Shown one piece after another: positions 52,250 to 62,281 of a stretch of DNA of 64,000 nucleotides; position 1 is the stretch's first letter, and every line of letters begins with the position of its first letter. This DNA comes from CAYSFW01 sp050329935. Its GTDB lineage: Bacteria > Pseudomonadota > Gammaproteobacteria > UWMA-0217. The notes below the pieces were generated by a model that made no database searches, was not told where the DNA came from, and saw only the letters and a program-made list of their open reading frames with translations. The position numbers and the translations under genes are program-made. The stretch spans positions 13,870 through 77,869 of the forward strand of contig JBHJOI010000015.1 of NCBI GenBank assembly GCA_050329935.1, written 5' to 3'.

Positions 52250-55200
52250 GGCGCGGGTCCGGGATTAGACCGCGGTAGTCGCTGACGAAACCGGCCGCGC
52301 GCAACGCCGCCAGATGCACCGACAAACCGACCGCCTCGCCATCCACTTTCTCGATCGCGACACCAGCGCGCCGGCCGCCACGCGGAAGCCTGTGCAAGGC
52401 GCGAAACGCGAGCGCCAAGGTGGATTCCGGCAGCTCCGACGACAGTTGAAAGGTCGTCAACTGTCGCGCTTGCGCGCTCGCATACAACACCGGCCAACCG
52501 GAAACGAGGATCACCCAGGCGCCACTGATCCGGCGCGGCCCCGCGCCAACGGCTGCGCCGCGCGCGGGCCAGGGCAACAAACTCCCATACGGATTGGCCG
52601 GATCGATCGCGGCGAGAATCCGAACATCCGCGTCGCCATACCCGCCCGCCGACGGTTCGTCGACGCGCGCCGCGCGCAAGCGCTCCACGGCGCCCGGCAA
52701 TGCAAACTGCGCCCCGGCAAGTCCTTCGACGAAATACCCGCGCCGCACCTGGCCGGTCTCTTCCATCGACTTCAATACCTGATAGATCGGCCCAAACCCG
52801 CCCACCAGACCCTCGGCCACGGCGGCCTCCCGGCTGACCACGCCGTAGCGATCCAACAGCCGTCGCGCCTGGGCAATGCTCCGTCGGGTCGGATCAATCG
52901 TGGCATCGCCCAACTGTTCGACCAGCGCCCAACGTCCGCCCGCGAGCCGCACCGCGCGGCGCGGGGTCGCGGCACGCGGCCCGCCGGCCAGCGCGCGCAG
53001 TGGCGCGAAGGTGTCATTGGTGATCAGTCCCGCCCACACCAGATCCCATAACGCCGACCGAAACTCATCGCCGCTCGCCGCCAATCCGGCGCGGCGCGCA
53101 GCATCCTCCAATTCGAGATAGAACGACGCCCCCCGCGCGCGCAGGTGGCTCAGCACGACCCCATGCAGCGGCGTGACCGCGACGCCTTCGATGCTGGGTG
53201 GCGACAGCAATTCGGCGATGGTCTCACGGCGGTACAAGGCCACCCGGCCATCCTTCGCGCCGAGCGCGCCGGCTCCGACCCACACCGCGCCCCCCATCGC
53301 TGCGAGCAGATCAAGCGCATCCGCGCGAAAGCCCTCGATTCGCGCCGGCAGCACGGTTTCACTCCAGGCCGACCACGGCAGGGCGAGCCCCTCGAGTTGG
53401 CGAATCACATCGAGCAGCACGTTCGGGCCGCTGCGTCCGGCATCGACGCCTTGCCACTCCGGCAGGAATCGCGCCAACTGCGCGCCATCGACCGGCGCGA
53501 TCTGGGCGCGCAAACGCGCCAGCGTACGGCGCTTGAGCCGACGCAAAATCTCGGCGTCGCACCAATCGAGTTCCGCGCCGCCCGGCCGAATCTCGCCGCG
53601 CACCAACACCCCCTGGCCCTCCAGCAGCCGCAGCGCCGGCTCGACCTGCGCGACCCGCAAGTCGTAACGCGCCGCCAACTCGCGCGCGAGAAACGGGCCG
53701 CGCGTTTGCGCATGGCGCCGGATCAAGCGCACCAGCGCGTCGGCGACCGGCGCGACAAAGCTGTCTGGCAAACCGCTGGGTGGCGCGACGCCCAAGGCGT
53801 CGCGGTAGAGACCGGCGTCCTCGGCGGCAATCCAGCATATCTCGCCGGCAATGCGGATCGATACCGCGCGACGTTGCGTGCTCAGTTGCTGCAACCAGGC
53901 GGACGGGGATTCGATCACGCGCTCGACCAGTTCCGCCTCGCCCAGGTCGCCCAGCCGGCGCAAGAGGTCGTGCAGTTGATCGGCGTCGCGGGCCCGACGC
54001 TCCGGCGCGCGGTGCTGCAGCTCGCGTTCGAGGATCTCAAGCACCTCCGGGTCGAACAGTTCACGCAACTCGTCCTGGCCGAGCAACTCCGCCAACAGGG
54101 TGCGATCGAGCGTCAACGCCTGCGCCTTGCGCTCGGCAAGCGGCGCATCCTGGTCGTAGAGATAGTTCGCCACGTAGGCGAACACCAACGAGCGCGCGAA
54201 CGGCGACGCGCCGTTGGTCTCGACCTCGTTGACGCGCACCCGCCGCGCGCGCAGATCCGCCAGCAGTTGTTTGAAACCGGAGACGTCGAAGACGTCCGCG
54301 AGCGCCTGCCGATAGGTCTCCAGCACGATCGGAAAATTCGCGTACTGGGCTACCCCGGCGAGCAACTGCTGGGCCTTGAGGCGCTGCATCCACAACGGGC
54401 TGCGACCGTCGGCACGCCGCCGCGGCATCAACAACGCGCGCGCGGCATTCTCGCGAAACAACGCGGCGAACAACGCGGTCGCGGGTAGCTGTTCACGCAG
54501 TAGTTCATCGACATCCTCGGGGTCCGGCACCAGCAATCGGCCGAAATCCGGCAACTCCTCGACATCCGCGCACCGCAGCACGATGCCGTCGTCGCTGTAC
54601 ATCGTCTGCACCTCGATACCACTCGCTTGCGATAGTTGCCGTTGCAGCACCATCGCCCAGGGCGCGTGGACCCGCGCGCCAAACGGGGACAACAGGCACA
54701 CGCGCCAATCGCCCAGTTCATCGCGAAAGCGCTCGAGGGTGATCGCGCGATCCGTGGGCAGCGTGCCGGTGTGCGCCTTTTGCTCCTGGATGTAGCGCGC
54801 CAGGTTTTCCGCGGCGTGCGCGTCGAGTGGCGCGTGCGTGGTCAGCCATTCGCTCGCGCGCCGTGCCGGCTGAGCATCAAGTTCCCGCAAAAACGCGCCG
54901 AGCGCACGTCCGAGCTCGATTGGCCGCCCCGGTCCGTCGCCGCGCCAGAACGGCAAGCGCCCCGGCTCGCCCGGTGCCGGGCTGACGATGACCCGATCGC
55001 GGGTGATTTGCTCGACATGCCAGGTACTGGCGCCGAGCAAGATGTTGTCGCCCGGCTTGGTCTCGAACACCATTTCTTCGTCGAGCTCGCCCAGTCGCGC
55101 GCCGTCCGCGCCGAGGTGCACGGCGTACAGGCCGCGGTCGGGAATCGTCCCGGCATTGAGTCGCACCAGCAACGCCGCGCCCTTGCGCGGGCTGAGCGAA

Positions 55201-56678
55201 TCGGTCGCGCGGTCCCAGACCAGCAGCGGCCGCAGATCCGCGAAATCGCTGGACGGGTAACGCCCGGCAAGCATGTCGAGCGTCGCTTCCAGCGCGCCGC
55301 GCGACAACTCCCGATAGGGCCAGGCGCGGCGCACGATCCGCTCCAGCTCCACGACCGTGCGCGGGGTGTCGCAGACCATCGCCACCAACTGCTGCGCCAA
55401 CACATCGAGCACATTACGAGGTACCTGGATCGACTCGATTTCACCGGCGAGCATCCGCCCGGCGACCACGGCGCATTCGAGCAAATCGCCTCGAAACTTC
55501 GGATAGATCCGCCCCACGCTGACCGCGCCGACCTGGTGCCCGGCCCGCCCAACCCGTTGCAGTCCGCGCGCGACCGCCCCAGGCGATTCGACCAGGATGA
55601 CCTGTTCGATCGCGCCCATGTCGATACCGAGTTCCAGCGAACTGGTAGCGACAATGCCGCGGATCGCACCGAGTTTCAGCCGTTCCTCAATTTCCGCGCG
55701 TTTTTCGTGGGAGACGCTGCCGTGATGGGCCCGCACCAGATCCTCGTCCGCCAACTCGTTCAAACGCTGGGTCAAGCGCTCACACAACCCACGGCTATTG
55801 ACGAAGACCAGCGTCGATCGATGCGCCCGAATCGCGTCCAACAGCCTTGGATAGATCGCCGACCAGATACCCTGCTCCTGCCGAGGCGTCACCTCGCGGG
55901 TGTAAAGTTCGGCGAGGATCGAGCCGCCACGCGTCTCCCGCGGCGGCGGCGCCAATCGCTCCATGTCCGGCACCGGCACCACGATCCGGAGATCCAGCGC
56001 CGGTTTCGCCGAGGCATCCACACAGGTCACCGCGCGGTCACCGCCGAGAAATCGCGCGGCCTCGTCCAGTGGCCGCACCGTCGCCGATAACCCGATCCTT
56101 TGCGGTTCCCGCTCACACAACGCGGTCAAACGCTCCAACGACAACGCCAGATGGACACCACGCTTGGTCGGCGCGAGCGCATGAACCTCGTCGACAATCA
56201 CCGTGTGCACCATCCGCAGCGTCTCCCGCGCCCGCGAGCCCAGCAACAAAAACAATGACTCCGGCGTCGTGACCAGGATCTCTGCCGGGGTCTTGAGTTG
56301 TTGTTGCCGGAGTTTTTGCGGCGTGTCACCGGTGCGCACATCGACCCGCAGCTGACGCCCGGAGCGCCCGAGGCGTTCAGCCGCGCGTTCAACCCCCACC
56401 AGCGGCGCGCGCAGATTGCGCTCCACGTCGTAGACCAAGGCCTTGAGCGGCGAGACGTACAACACCCGCACGCCATCCGCCGCCGCGGGATCAAGATTCA
56501 GCAAGCGATCGATCCCCCACAGGAACGCCGCGAGCGTCTTGCCACTACCGGTTGGCGCCACCAGTAGAGCATGCTGTCCGCTCGCGATCGCGGCCCAACC
56601 CTCACGCTGCACCCGGGTGGGTTCGGCGAAGCTTGCGTTGAACCAGGTCAGCGTGGGAAGTGAAAACGGCAGTGTCAT
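52242..56678 (-). CDS. lhr: Lhr-type DEAD/H helicase
   Basis: Protein of 1478 residues, full Lhr length. Helicase motifs: ALLVAPTGSGKTLAAFLW (motif I), VIVDEVHALAPTKRG (motif II, DEVH), GLSATVRPLDEAARF (III), and the second RecA domain with STLVFVNSRGLCERL and VILVESPGAVARGLQR/VGRAGH (VI). The C-terminal half holds the winged-helix and Lhr-specific domains, as in Large helicase-related proteins. It unwinds DNA or RNA:DNA ahead of the paired Nei-like glycosylase. Very high GC with no frame interruption. The ATG at 56678 fits the family entry LPTLTWFNASFAEPTRVQRE. Confidence 0.94.
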   Translation of the reverse strand: MTLPFSLPTLTWFNASFAEPTRVQREGWAAIASGQHALLVAPTGSGKTLAAFLWGIDRLLNLDPAAADGVRVLYVSPLKALVYDVERNLRAPLVGVERAAERLGRSGRQLRVDVRTGDTPQKLRQQQLKTPAEILVTTPESLFLLLGSRARETLRMVHTVIVDEVHALAPTKRGVHLALSLERLTALCEREPQRIGLSATVRPLDEAARFLGGDRAVTCVDASAKPALDLRIVVPVPDMERLAPPPRETRGGSILAELYTREVTPRQEQGIWSAIYPRLLDAIRAHRSTLVFVNSRGLCERLTQRLNELADEDLVRAHHGSVSHEKRAEIEERLKLGAIRGIVATSSLELGIDMGAIEQVILVESPGAVARGLQRVGRAGHQVGAVSVGRIYPKFRGDLLECAVVAGRMLAGEIESIQVPRNVLDVLAQQLVAMVCDTPRTVVELERIVRRAWPYRELSRGALEATLDMLAGRYPSSDFADLRPLLVWDRATDSLSPRKGAALLVRLNAGTIPDRGLYAVHLGADGARLGELDEEMVFETKPGDNILLGASTWHVEQITRDRVIVSPAPGEPGRLPFWRGDGPGRPIELGRALGAFLRELDAQPARRASEWLTTHAPLDAHAAENLARYIQEQKAHTGTLPTDRAITLERFRDELGDWRVCLLSPFGARVHAPWAMVLQRQLSQASGIEVQTMYSDDGIVLRCADVEELPDFGRLLVPDPEDVDELLREQLPATALFAALFRENAARALLMPRRRADGRSPLWMQRLKAQQLLAGVAQYANFPIVLETYRQALADVFDVSGFKQLLADLRARRVRVNEVETNGASPFARSLVFAYVANYLYDQDAPLAERKAQALTLDRTLLAELLGQDELRELFDPEVLEILERELQHRAPERRARDADQLHDLLRRLGDLGEAELVERVIESPSAWLQQLSTQRRAVSIRIAGEICWIAAEDAGLYRDALGVAPPSGLPDSFVAPVADALVRLIRRHAQTRGPFLARELAARYDLRVAQVEPALRLLEGQGVLVRGEIRPGGAELDWCDAEILRRLKRRTLARLRAQIAPVDGAQLARFLPEWQGVDAGRSGPNVLLDVIRQLEGLALPWSAWSETVLPARIEGFRADALDLLAAMGGAVWVGAGALGAKDGRVALYRRETIAELLSPPSIEGVAVTPLHGVVLSHLRARGASFYLELEDAARRAGLAASGDEFRSALWDLVWAGLITNDTFAPLRALAGGPRAATPRRAVRLAGGRWALVEQLGDATIDPTRRSIAQARRLLDRYGVVSREAAVAEGLVGGFGPIYQVLKSMEETGQVRRGYFVEGLAGAQFALPGAVERLRAARVDEPSAGGYGDADVRILAAIDPANPYGSLLPWPARGAAVGAGPRRISGAWVILVSGWPVLYASAQARQLTTFQLSSELPESTLALAFRALHRLPRGGRRAGVAIEKVDGEAVGLSVHLAALRAAGFVSDYRGLIPDPRRA

Positions 56679-57095
56679 GTTTAAAGTGTAACGCGGCGCT
56701 AGGGTTAACCGCGTGTTGATGCGACGCCATTCGACGCGACGTTACGCCTACCCGGGACGACCTCGCAGGGAACGCCGTTCTCAATCAGGGGCTAATCGGC
56801 GGCATTGCTATCAAAGGATCGGACTGGCGCACATCCCGAATGCCGTCATGCTACCGAGAACCCTCAATAAACAACGCTCCAACGGCGGTGCGCATCTGGC
56901 GTTTGGTTGATCAAAACGACGCATCGCGGTATCGCGTGACCCTCGCTAAAAGTGCCAGGTTCGGCTCGCCACTTCCCGGCACCTAGCCTGCCAGCTCGGC
57001 GGCACGGGGAATCCGAGTCCAGCCCTTTACTCCCAGATCGCAATGTAACAGGATAACGCGCTACCGTTCCCACTGGCAGATGCCGAGATTCCAGA
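56679..57095. other. 417-base gap between divergent lhr and AI-2E transporter genes
   Basis: GC declines across it towards 57095. No supported frame, tRNA or terminator; promoters of both genes should lie here but were not located. Confidence 0.35.
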
Positions 57096-58361
57096 ATGCC
57101 ATCAACGAATGACAATAGTAATGTCGGGCTACTACCGCCTCCGGTGTCATCGCCGCAGCGGGTGCAATGGGAGGATTTACTCTCTGTGGCAATGCGCCTG
57201 CTGGTGTGGGGGATTATTTTCGGGATACTGTATTTACTCAGTTCGTTTTTCGCACTCATCTTCCTAACGTTTGTATTTGCTTATCTGCAATCCAGCATTG
57301 TGGATATACTGGCGAAGCGGGTACGGCATTTGCGCATCCCGATGGCTATCTTCACCGGCATTGTGTTCCTTGGCGCGATTATCAGTGTCGGCGTATTTCT
57401 CGCCCCCAAGGTTTACCAACAGGCCACTGGTTTCGCCAAGAGTTTGTTTGTATACATGGAGCAAGTGGATAATGCCGTACTGGATCTAGCGGAACGCTAC
57501 CCCCTATTGCAAGACGCCGTACCCGAACTACGCCGTCCGGCCCCACCTCCGCCAGCCATTGCAGAAGCCATGCCCACATGGGCCACCAATGGGCCTGACG
57601 GTGCCCCGCAAACGAATGGCGCGACCCCGGCCGCACGGAACTTCCGCGATTCGCCGACCAGCCTATTGTTGGGTATATTGTCCGGCACGGACAAACCCGT
57701 TGATGGCGGACAGATGGTCAAAGCCCTACTGGATCATCTTGCCAATATCAGCCGTCAGACGCTGGGGATTCTATCAACCTTCCTGCTGGCATTGCTGTTT
57801 TCTTTTTTAATTGTGCTGGATCTACCCCACCTCGCGGCCAGTGTGCGGGATTTAGAAAATACCCGGTTACGCTTCATTTTTCTGGAGGTCGCTGACAACA
57901 TCTTCCAGTTCGGCAAAGTCCTGGGTAGTACCATACAAGCACAGTTTTATATTGCCTGTGTGAACACTTTGCTGACTGCCGTTATGCTTAATTTATTAGG
58001 TATGGGAGAACATGTTGCATTCTTGTCGGTGATTGTATTTCTGCTTAGCTTCGTGCCCGTTGCGGGCGTTTTCATTAGTTCTATCCCGATTTGTCTGATT
58101 GCACTCAACCAAGGCGGATTTAATCTCGTGCTCTTGAGCATTGGAATGATTACCTTAATACACATGGTGGAAGGGTATATTCTTAATCCATTGATCTACG
58201 GCGCGCGGCTGCGGGTAAATCCGGTGATTGTACTGATTATCCTGACCATCGGCGGTAAGTTATTCGGTATTTGGGGGTTAATCCTCGGCTTGCCGGTGTG
58301 CATTTACTTATTCGGTCACGCGATTCGTTACCCGTCGCAGACCTTGATCAGACGATCCTAG
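57096..58361 (+). CDS. AI-2E family transporter (PF01594)
   Basis: Protein of 421 residues with about seven hydrophobic segments: LLVWGIIFGILYLLSSFFAL, IFTGIVFLGAIISVGVFLA, FLLALLFSFLIVLDL and several in the last 150 residues. The central LRFIFLEVADNIFQFGKVLG and the C-terminal YILNPLIYGARLRVNPVIVL are family features. A Pro/Ala-rich insert occupies about residues 145-190. Despite the name, most members act as small-solute or Na+/H+ transporters; the substrate here is unknown. The gene is AT-richer and uses codons such as TTA and ATT more than its neighbours, so transfer is possible. Confidence 0.87.
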   Translation: MPSTNDNSNVGLLPPPVSSPQRVQWEDLLSVAMRLLVWGIIFGILYLLSSFFALIFLTFVFAYLQSSIVDILAKRVRHLRIPMAIFTGIVFLGAIISVGVFLAPKVYQQATGFAKSLFVYMEQVDNAVLDLAERYPLLQDAVPELRRPAPPPPAIAEAMPTWATNGPDGAPQTNGATPAARNFRDSPTSLLLGILSGTDKPVDGGQMVKALLDHLANISRQTLGILSTFLLALLFSFLIVLDLPHLAASVRDLENTRLRFIFLEVADNIFQFGKVLGSTIQAQFYIACVNTLLTAVMLNLLGMGEHVAFLSVIVFLLSFVPVAGVFISSIPICLIALNQGGFNLVLLSIGMITLIHMVEGYILNPLIYGARLRVNPVIVLIILTIGGKLFGIWGLILGLPVCIYLFGHAIRYPSQTLIRRS

Positions 58362-58563
58362 CGAAATGCTGATTTGATCCCCACCGGCGGAACCTCGCAA
58401 TGGTAAATCAAAAAGTTGTGCACCGCGCGGCGCGGCGATTCGGGCTTAATCAGCGTTTCCGTGCCACAGCTATTTTCGCCCCACCTGCGAGCATCACAAG
58501 AAACCGCTGCGTAGTCATTGGTCGGGCGGGCGAGAAGTTGAAAACCGAATGCGATTATGTAGT

Positions 58564-59247
58564 CTACCAACTTGGTACTTCCGTCGCGGGTGGAGGCGGC
58601 GGTTCCGGCAACCAAGCACCACTGGCACCATAAACGGCGGTGGCCGCGACACCAAGCGCAAGCACAATCAGGCCGCCGACACGAGCGGATTCGCCGTCAG
58701 CACCCTCTTTCCAGCCAGTGATCATCGGTTTGATAAGGTTTGCCTTTTTGACGTAGGCGTAGAACAAGATGGCAATGATGTGCAGCACGACCAGCGCAAT
58801 CAGCACATTCGACGCGAGCTTGTGCCAGCCGGTCAGCTGGTCGCTGAGATCCTTGCCCACCAGCGCCTGCAACGGGCCGTTGAAAGCGATGTCGTCATTT
58901 GCGAACAAGCCGCTGCCGACCTGAAAGGCGAGCAGTCCAAGTAGACCGAAAACCGAAATGGCGCCGAGGGGATTGTGCCCATGTCCATGCCATTGGCCCG
59001 TGAGATAGGCTGCAACCTTGGCCGGCATCGGGAAGAACTGGTAGAAACGGGCATAAGTCGAGCCGACCAGTCCCCAGACGAGACGGAAGGCAATCAACCC
59101 GACCACCGCGAGACCAAACTTGCCGTGCCATTCGATGTAGTTGCCGCCAATCTGGGCAGTGATCACCGCGCCAACGACGCAGACAACCAGTGCCCAATGA
59201 AACAGGCGGGTCGGAAGATCCCAGATGTAAATGCGTCTGCTCGTCAT
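58564..59247 (-). CDS. cytochrome b561-type membrane protein
   Basis: About 227 residues with four main hydrophobic segments and one at the C-terminus. The haem-ligand pattern is visible: RLFHWALVVCVVGAVITAQIG, WHGKFGLAVVGLIAFRLVWG, and LTGWHKLASNVLIALVVLHIIA. This is the cytochrome b561/NiFe-hydrogenase-like cyt b family. It follows the cytochrome c' gene in the same direction by 78 bases; the pair probably moves electrons between the quinone pool and periplasmic cytochromes. The ATG at 59247 matches the family start (MTSRRIYIWDLPTRLFHW). Confidence 0.9.
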   Translation of the reverse strand: MTSRRIYIWDLPTRLFHWALVVCVVGAVITAQIGGNYIEWHGKFGLAVVGLIAFRLVWGLVGSTYARFYQFFPMPAKVAAYLTGQWHGHGHNPLGAISVFGLLGLLAFQVGSGLFANDDIAFNGPLQALVGKDLSDQLTGWHKLASNVLIALVVLHIIAILFYAYVKKANLIKPMITGWKEGADGESARVGGLIVLALGVAATAVYGASGAWLPEPPPPPATEVPSW

Positions 59248-59325
59248 AGTGATCCGCAAGGCGTATTCAAGCAGCGAATGGAATGGCGCCAATGGGGCGC
59301 CATTCGTTGCGGAACGGCGGGCGGA

Positions 59326-59787
59326 TTACTTCTCGTCGACGCGGTACTCGTCATGGCAGCCCTTGCAGGACTTGCCAAGCTCGCCGAACTGAGCCTTTGA
59401 GGCCTCGGCATCACCCGCGGCAGCGACCTTGGCCATTTCGTTGGCTTGCTGGACGAAGTTGGTCGCCACCTTGCCGACGCCTTCCTTGTCGGTGAAAAGC
59501 TCCGGCTTGACGCGCGTGTCCTTCCAACCCTTGCCCTTTTCGGTACCCGGCAGGTAGAGCGCACCCATTCCCGAATTGGCGACTGCCTGGATGGCATTGG
59601 CCGCCTTGATCACTTCATCCTTGTTGTAGGTGCCTTCAACGTTTGCCTTGATGCGGGCCATGTTCCAGGCCATAAAGGTGTAGCCGGACTGGCGCCATTT
59701 GATGGCATCTTCCGGCTTAACCTGGGCGACCGCGGAACCGCTTCCAAGCGTGACTGCCAAGAGGGCGAGCACAATCTTGCTATTCAT
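59326..59787 (-). CDS. cytochrome c' (class II)
   Basis: Protein of 153 residues with a signal peptide (IVLALLAVTLGSGSAVA). Four-helix layout with the haem site CKGCHDEYR near the C-terminus, as in class II cytochromes c'. EDAIKWRQSGYTFMAWNMARI is the conserved N-terminal helix. Such proteins bind NO or act as electron carriers in the periplasm. GGAGAT lies seven bases before the ATG, and a TATAAT -10 is about 78 bases upstream. It probably partners the cytochrome b gene next to it. Confidence 0.92.
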   Translation of the reverse strand: MNSKIVLALLAVTLGSGSAVAQVKPEDAIKWRQSGYTFMAWNMARIKANVEGTYNKDEVIKAANAIQAVANSGMGALYLPGTEKGKGWKDTRVKPELFTDKEGVGKVATNFVQQANEMAKVAAAGDAEASKAQFGELGKSCKGCHDEYRVDEK

Positions 59788-59864
59788 GGATGATCTCCGT
59801 TGTGGATGGGCTCGAAGGACTGCATCGCATGCACGCGGAACAGCCCTAGTTTAATTCCGCCCGG

Positions 59865-59870
59865 ATTATA
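59865..59870 (-). promoter_or_regulatory. -10 hexamer for cytochrome c' gene
   Basis: Perfect TATAAT on the minus strand, about 78 bases upstream of the ATG. The best -35-like hexamer (TTATTG) lies 16 bases further up and is weak. Confidence 0.45.
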
Positions 59871-59992
59871 GCCCGGTGCTAACACCCAATAACAAGACGT
59901 TGTGGAGGGTGCGTTTGCGGTCCTGCCTCGCGCAGGAGGAGAACCACTCGATAGCGTGACAGCGCTGGATCGCGCTCGCAAGTCGCGCCAAG

Positions 59993-60538
59993 TCACCACA
60001 TCAGGTCATCCGGAATCTTGTAGTCCGCGTAGGGGTCATCGGCCGGCTCGGTATCCGTTGCCGCCTCGTTCAGCACGACGACGCTCTCCGGATCGCGCTC
60101 GCGAATCTTGCGCGCGGTCTCGGCCGGAACCAGCGCGTAGCCGGCGTCGAAACGCGCCACCGCAAGCAGGCCGCGCACGAGCTGCTGCTGCTGCGCGGCA
60201 TTGACGAACAGGCGCTTGACCGCGCCGCCGTCGGCGAACTGGTAGGCAATCTCCCCCGCCGCCGGTTGTCGGTGCGCCTCGATGATTTGCCGGACCTGCG
60301 CCGCGAGCGCGCGTCGCGCTGCTTCGGCCTGTCGCTGTTGATTCAACTCGCGGTCGCGTCGCGCCTTTTCGTCGGCCGCGCGCCGTGCCGCCTCCGCCAC
60401 CGATTCGGTCGCAGCCAACGGCGTCTGCCCCTTGCGCTGCTGCTTTTCCTGCTGACGCTGCTCCGCCTTCGCTTTCTTGATCTTCTTGTCGTCGATCAGG
60501 CCCGCCTTGCGTAGCTGATCCTGCAATGCGTTTTTCAT
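59993..60538 (-). CDS. DUF2058 family nucleic-acid-associated protein (YaiL-like)
   Basis: Protein of 181 residues. The N-terminus MKNALQDQLRKAGLIDDKKI followed by a Lys/Gln/Arg-rich segment (KAKAEQRQQEKQQRKG) and the C-terminal DDPYADYKIPDDLMW are the DUF2058 pattern. E. coli YaiL is a nucleoprotein/polynucleotide-associated enzyme without a defined role. Starts at the ATG at 60538; it is divergent from yaeQ. Confidence 0.92.
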   Translation of the reverse strand: MKNALQDQLRKAGLIDDKKIKKAKAEQRQQEKQQRKGQTPLAATESVAEAARRAADEKARRDRELNQQRQAEAARRALAAQVRQIIEAHRQPAAGEIAYQFADGGAVKRLFVNAAQQQQLVRGLLAVARFDAGYALVPAETARKIRERDPESVVVLNEAATDTEPADDPYADYKIPDDLMW

Positions 60539-60697
60539 TGGTTGCCCCTAGTGCTGGTTTGCCACGCGTCGGATTGCGCGTCGATGCCGTGATGCTGGAT
60601 TGTTTCAGAATCCTTGCGTCTGGTGCCAGCCCCCCGCCCGGCGCATGTTTAATCTGCTATCGTGCCGCGACCCGCATTCGCTGACCACAACCCGACC

Positions 60698-61258
60698 ATG
60701 GCCCTGAAATCCACTATTTTCAAAGCCGATCTGCAAATCGCGGACCTCGACCGCCATTACTACGCCGACCATGCGCTCACGCTCGCACGCCACCCGTCCG
60801 AGACCGACGCGCGCATGATGGTGCGTTTGCTCGCGTTCGCGCTGAACGCCGACGAGCGGCTGGCGTTCGGCAAGGGGCTTTGCGTCGACGATGAGCCCGA
60901 CCTGTGGCGCAAGGATCTAACCGGTTCGATCGAGCTCTGGATCGACGTTGGCGAACCGCAGGAGAAGTGGATCCGCCGCGCCTGCGGACGCGCCGCGCGA
61001 GTCATTGTTCTGAGCTACGGCGGGCGCTCGGCGGATATCTGGTGGACACAGAACCGCGAACGTCTCGAGCGGCTGGACAACCTCAACGTCACAAGCCTCC
61101 CAACCACGAGCCTCGCCGCGCTGGCCGCGCTCGCGCGGCGCGCGATGCGCCTGCAATGCACGGTGCAGGACGGCGCGGTGTGGATCACCGATGGCGACGC
61201 CACCGTGCACATCGAACCGGTGATCTGGAGCGGACCCGCCACCAAGCCGCGCGGCTGA
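60698..61258 (+). CDS. yaeQ: YaeQ family protein
   Basis: About 186 residues. MALKSTIFKADLQIADLDRH, ARMMVRLLAFALNADERLAF and LTGSIELWIDVGEPQEKWIR are conserved YaeQ segments; the PD-(D/E)xK-like fold is typical, and the protein has been linked to transcription elongation effects in enterics. The ATG at 60698 is the family start. Its last codons lie inside a 77-bp sequence that recurs beyond the DUF502 gene. Confidence 0.93.
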   Translation: MALKSTIFKADLQIADLDRHYYADHALTLARHPSETDARMMVRLLAFALNADERLAFGKGLCVDDEPDLWRKDLTGSIELWIDVGEPQEKWIRRACGRAARVIVLSYGGRSADIWWTQNRERLERLDNLNVTSLPTTSLAALAALARRAMRLQCTVQDGAVWITDGDATVHIEPVIWSGPATKPRG

Positions 61259-61310
61259 GGTCAAGCCTCGCGCCAGGGTCCGAGTCGGCGCAATCGATAC
61301 CCGTGTGCGA
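61234..61310 (+). repeat. 77-bp imperfect direct repeat, copy A
   Basis: 66 of 77 positions match copy B (62282-62358) without gaps. It covers the end of yaeQ (PATKPRG-stop) and, on the minus strand, encodes AHGYRLRRLGP, nearly the C-terminus of the MFS exporter (AHGYRLRRIGP). Confidence 0.85.
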
Positions 61311-61631
61311 TCCCGTCCCTGAAAGCCGGTTGCCGCGTTCGACATTGGCGCCGCGCTGCAGCGGCGCTTGCGAAGCACACCTACCGGCGATCGTAGCTGC
61401 CGTTGTGGTTTATACTGCCCATACGATCGGCGTCAGGAAGATTCTCCGATCCGGATACTTCGAGAGCGCCGAAGCCGACCGCGGGCGCGGACACGGTTGA
61501 TGAAAGATTTCCGGTCTAGGATAAGGTGCTTTATCCTTCCGATACGCGATCCGGGACAGGTGAAGCTCGGGATTCGACGCCTCCCCCGTCATCACAGGTA
61601 CGCGACAACGCAGGTAACGAAGGGGCCTCGG
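61311..61631. other. 321-base stretch upstream of the DUF502 gene
   Basis: Between repeat copy A and the DUF502 start. It has AAGGGG before the DUF502 ATG. A frame extending the DUF502 gene upstream runs across it but has no similarity to the family. On the minus strand next to copy A there may be a decayed MFS fragment. Confidence 0.35.
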
Positions 61632-62225
61632 ATGTTGGGATTCATGGGCAGGAACATCTTGACCGGATTGGTGACAATCCTGCCAATCGCGTTGACCCTC
61701 TACCTGCTCTACTGGTTGGCGATCTCCGCCGAGACGCTGCTGGGAGGATTGATTCACCTCATCCTGCCGGAAACGCTCTACTGGCCCGGCATGGGCATCA
61801 TCGCTGGGGTCGGCGTTCTATTCGGCATCGGACTGCTGATGCACGCCTACGTCTTCCAGCAACTACTTGCCATGGCGGAACGGTTGATCTACCGAATGCC
61901 GCTGATCAAGTCCGTTTACCGGCCCATCCGCGATTTCTTTGACTACTTCTCAGTCAGAAAGGAAAACAATCTCCAGCAGGTCGTCGCGGTCAAAATCGGC
62001 GACACCGACATGGAGCTGATCGGCTTCGTTACTCAAACGGATACGGGCAAACTACCCGAGGGTTTGCGACGCGAAGATAAAGTACTGGTCTATTTGCCGA
62101 TGAGCTACATGATCGGCGGCTATGCGGTGCTCGTTCCCAGAGACAAAATCCGCCCGCTCGATATCGGGATGGAGGATGCCATGCGCTTCGTACTGACCGC
62201 GGGCGTGACCGGCGCCAAAACCTAA
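61632..62225 (+). CDS. DUF502 family membrane protein
   Basis: About 197 residues. Two membrane helices (LTGLVTILPIALTLYLLYWL and GMGIIAGVGVLFGIGLLMHA), then the DUF502 core: MPLIKSVYRPIRDFFDYFS, VVAVKIGDTDMELIGFVTQT and VLVYLPMSYMIGGYAVLVPR. Function unknown; DUF502 proteins are common in proteobacteria. AAGGGG lies seven bases before the ATG at 61632. The gene is bracketed by two copies of a 77-bp repeat. Confidence 0.92.
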   Translation: MLGFMGRNILTGLVTILPIALTLYLLYWLAISAETLLGGLIHLILPETLYWPGMGIIAGVGVLFGIGLLMHAYVFQQLLAMAERLIYRMPLIKSVYRPIRDFFDYFSVRKENNLQQVVAVKIGDTDMELIGFVTQTDTGKLPEGLRREDKVLVYLPMSYMIGGYAVLVPRDKIRPLDIGMEDAMRFVLTAGVTGAKT

Positions 62226-62281
62226 ACGGAATCCCGGCAGGAACGGCCGTCAACGGATCGAAGGATCATCGACCCGAATCA

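Noticed and set aside
53145..56090. Two long frames opposite lhr (447 and 484 residues)
   Set aside because: High GC gives long antisense frames; no domains and no start signals, while lhr has every helicase motif intact.
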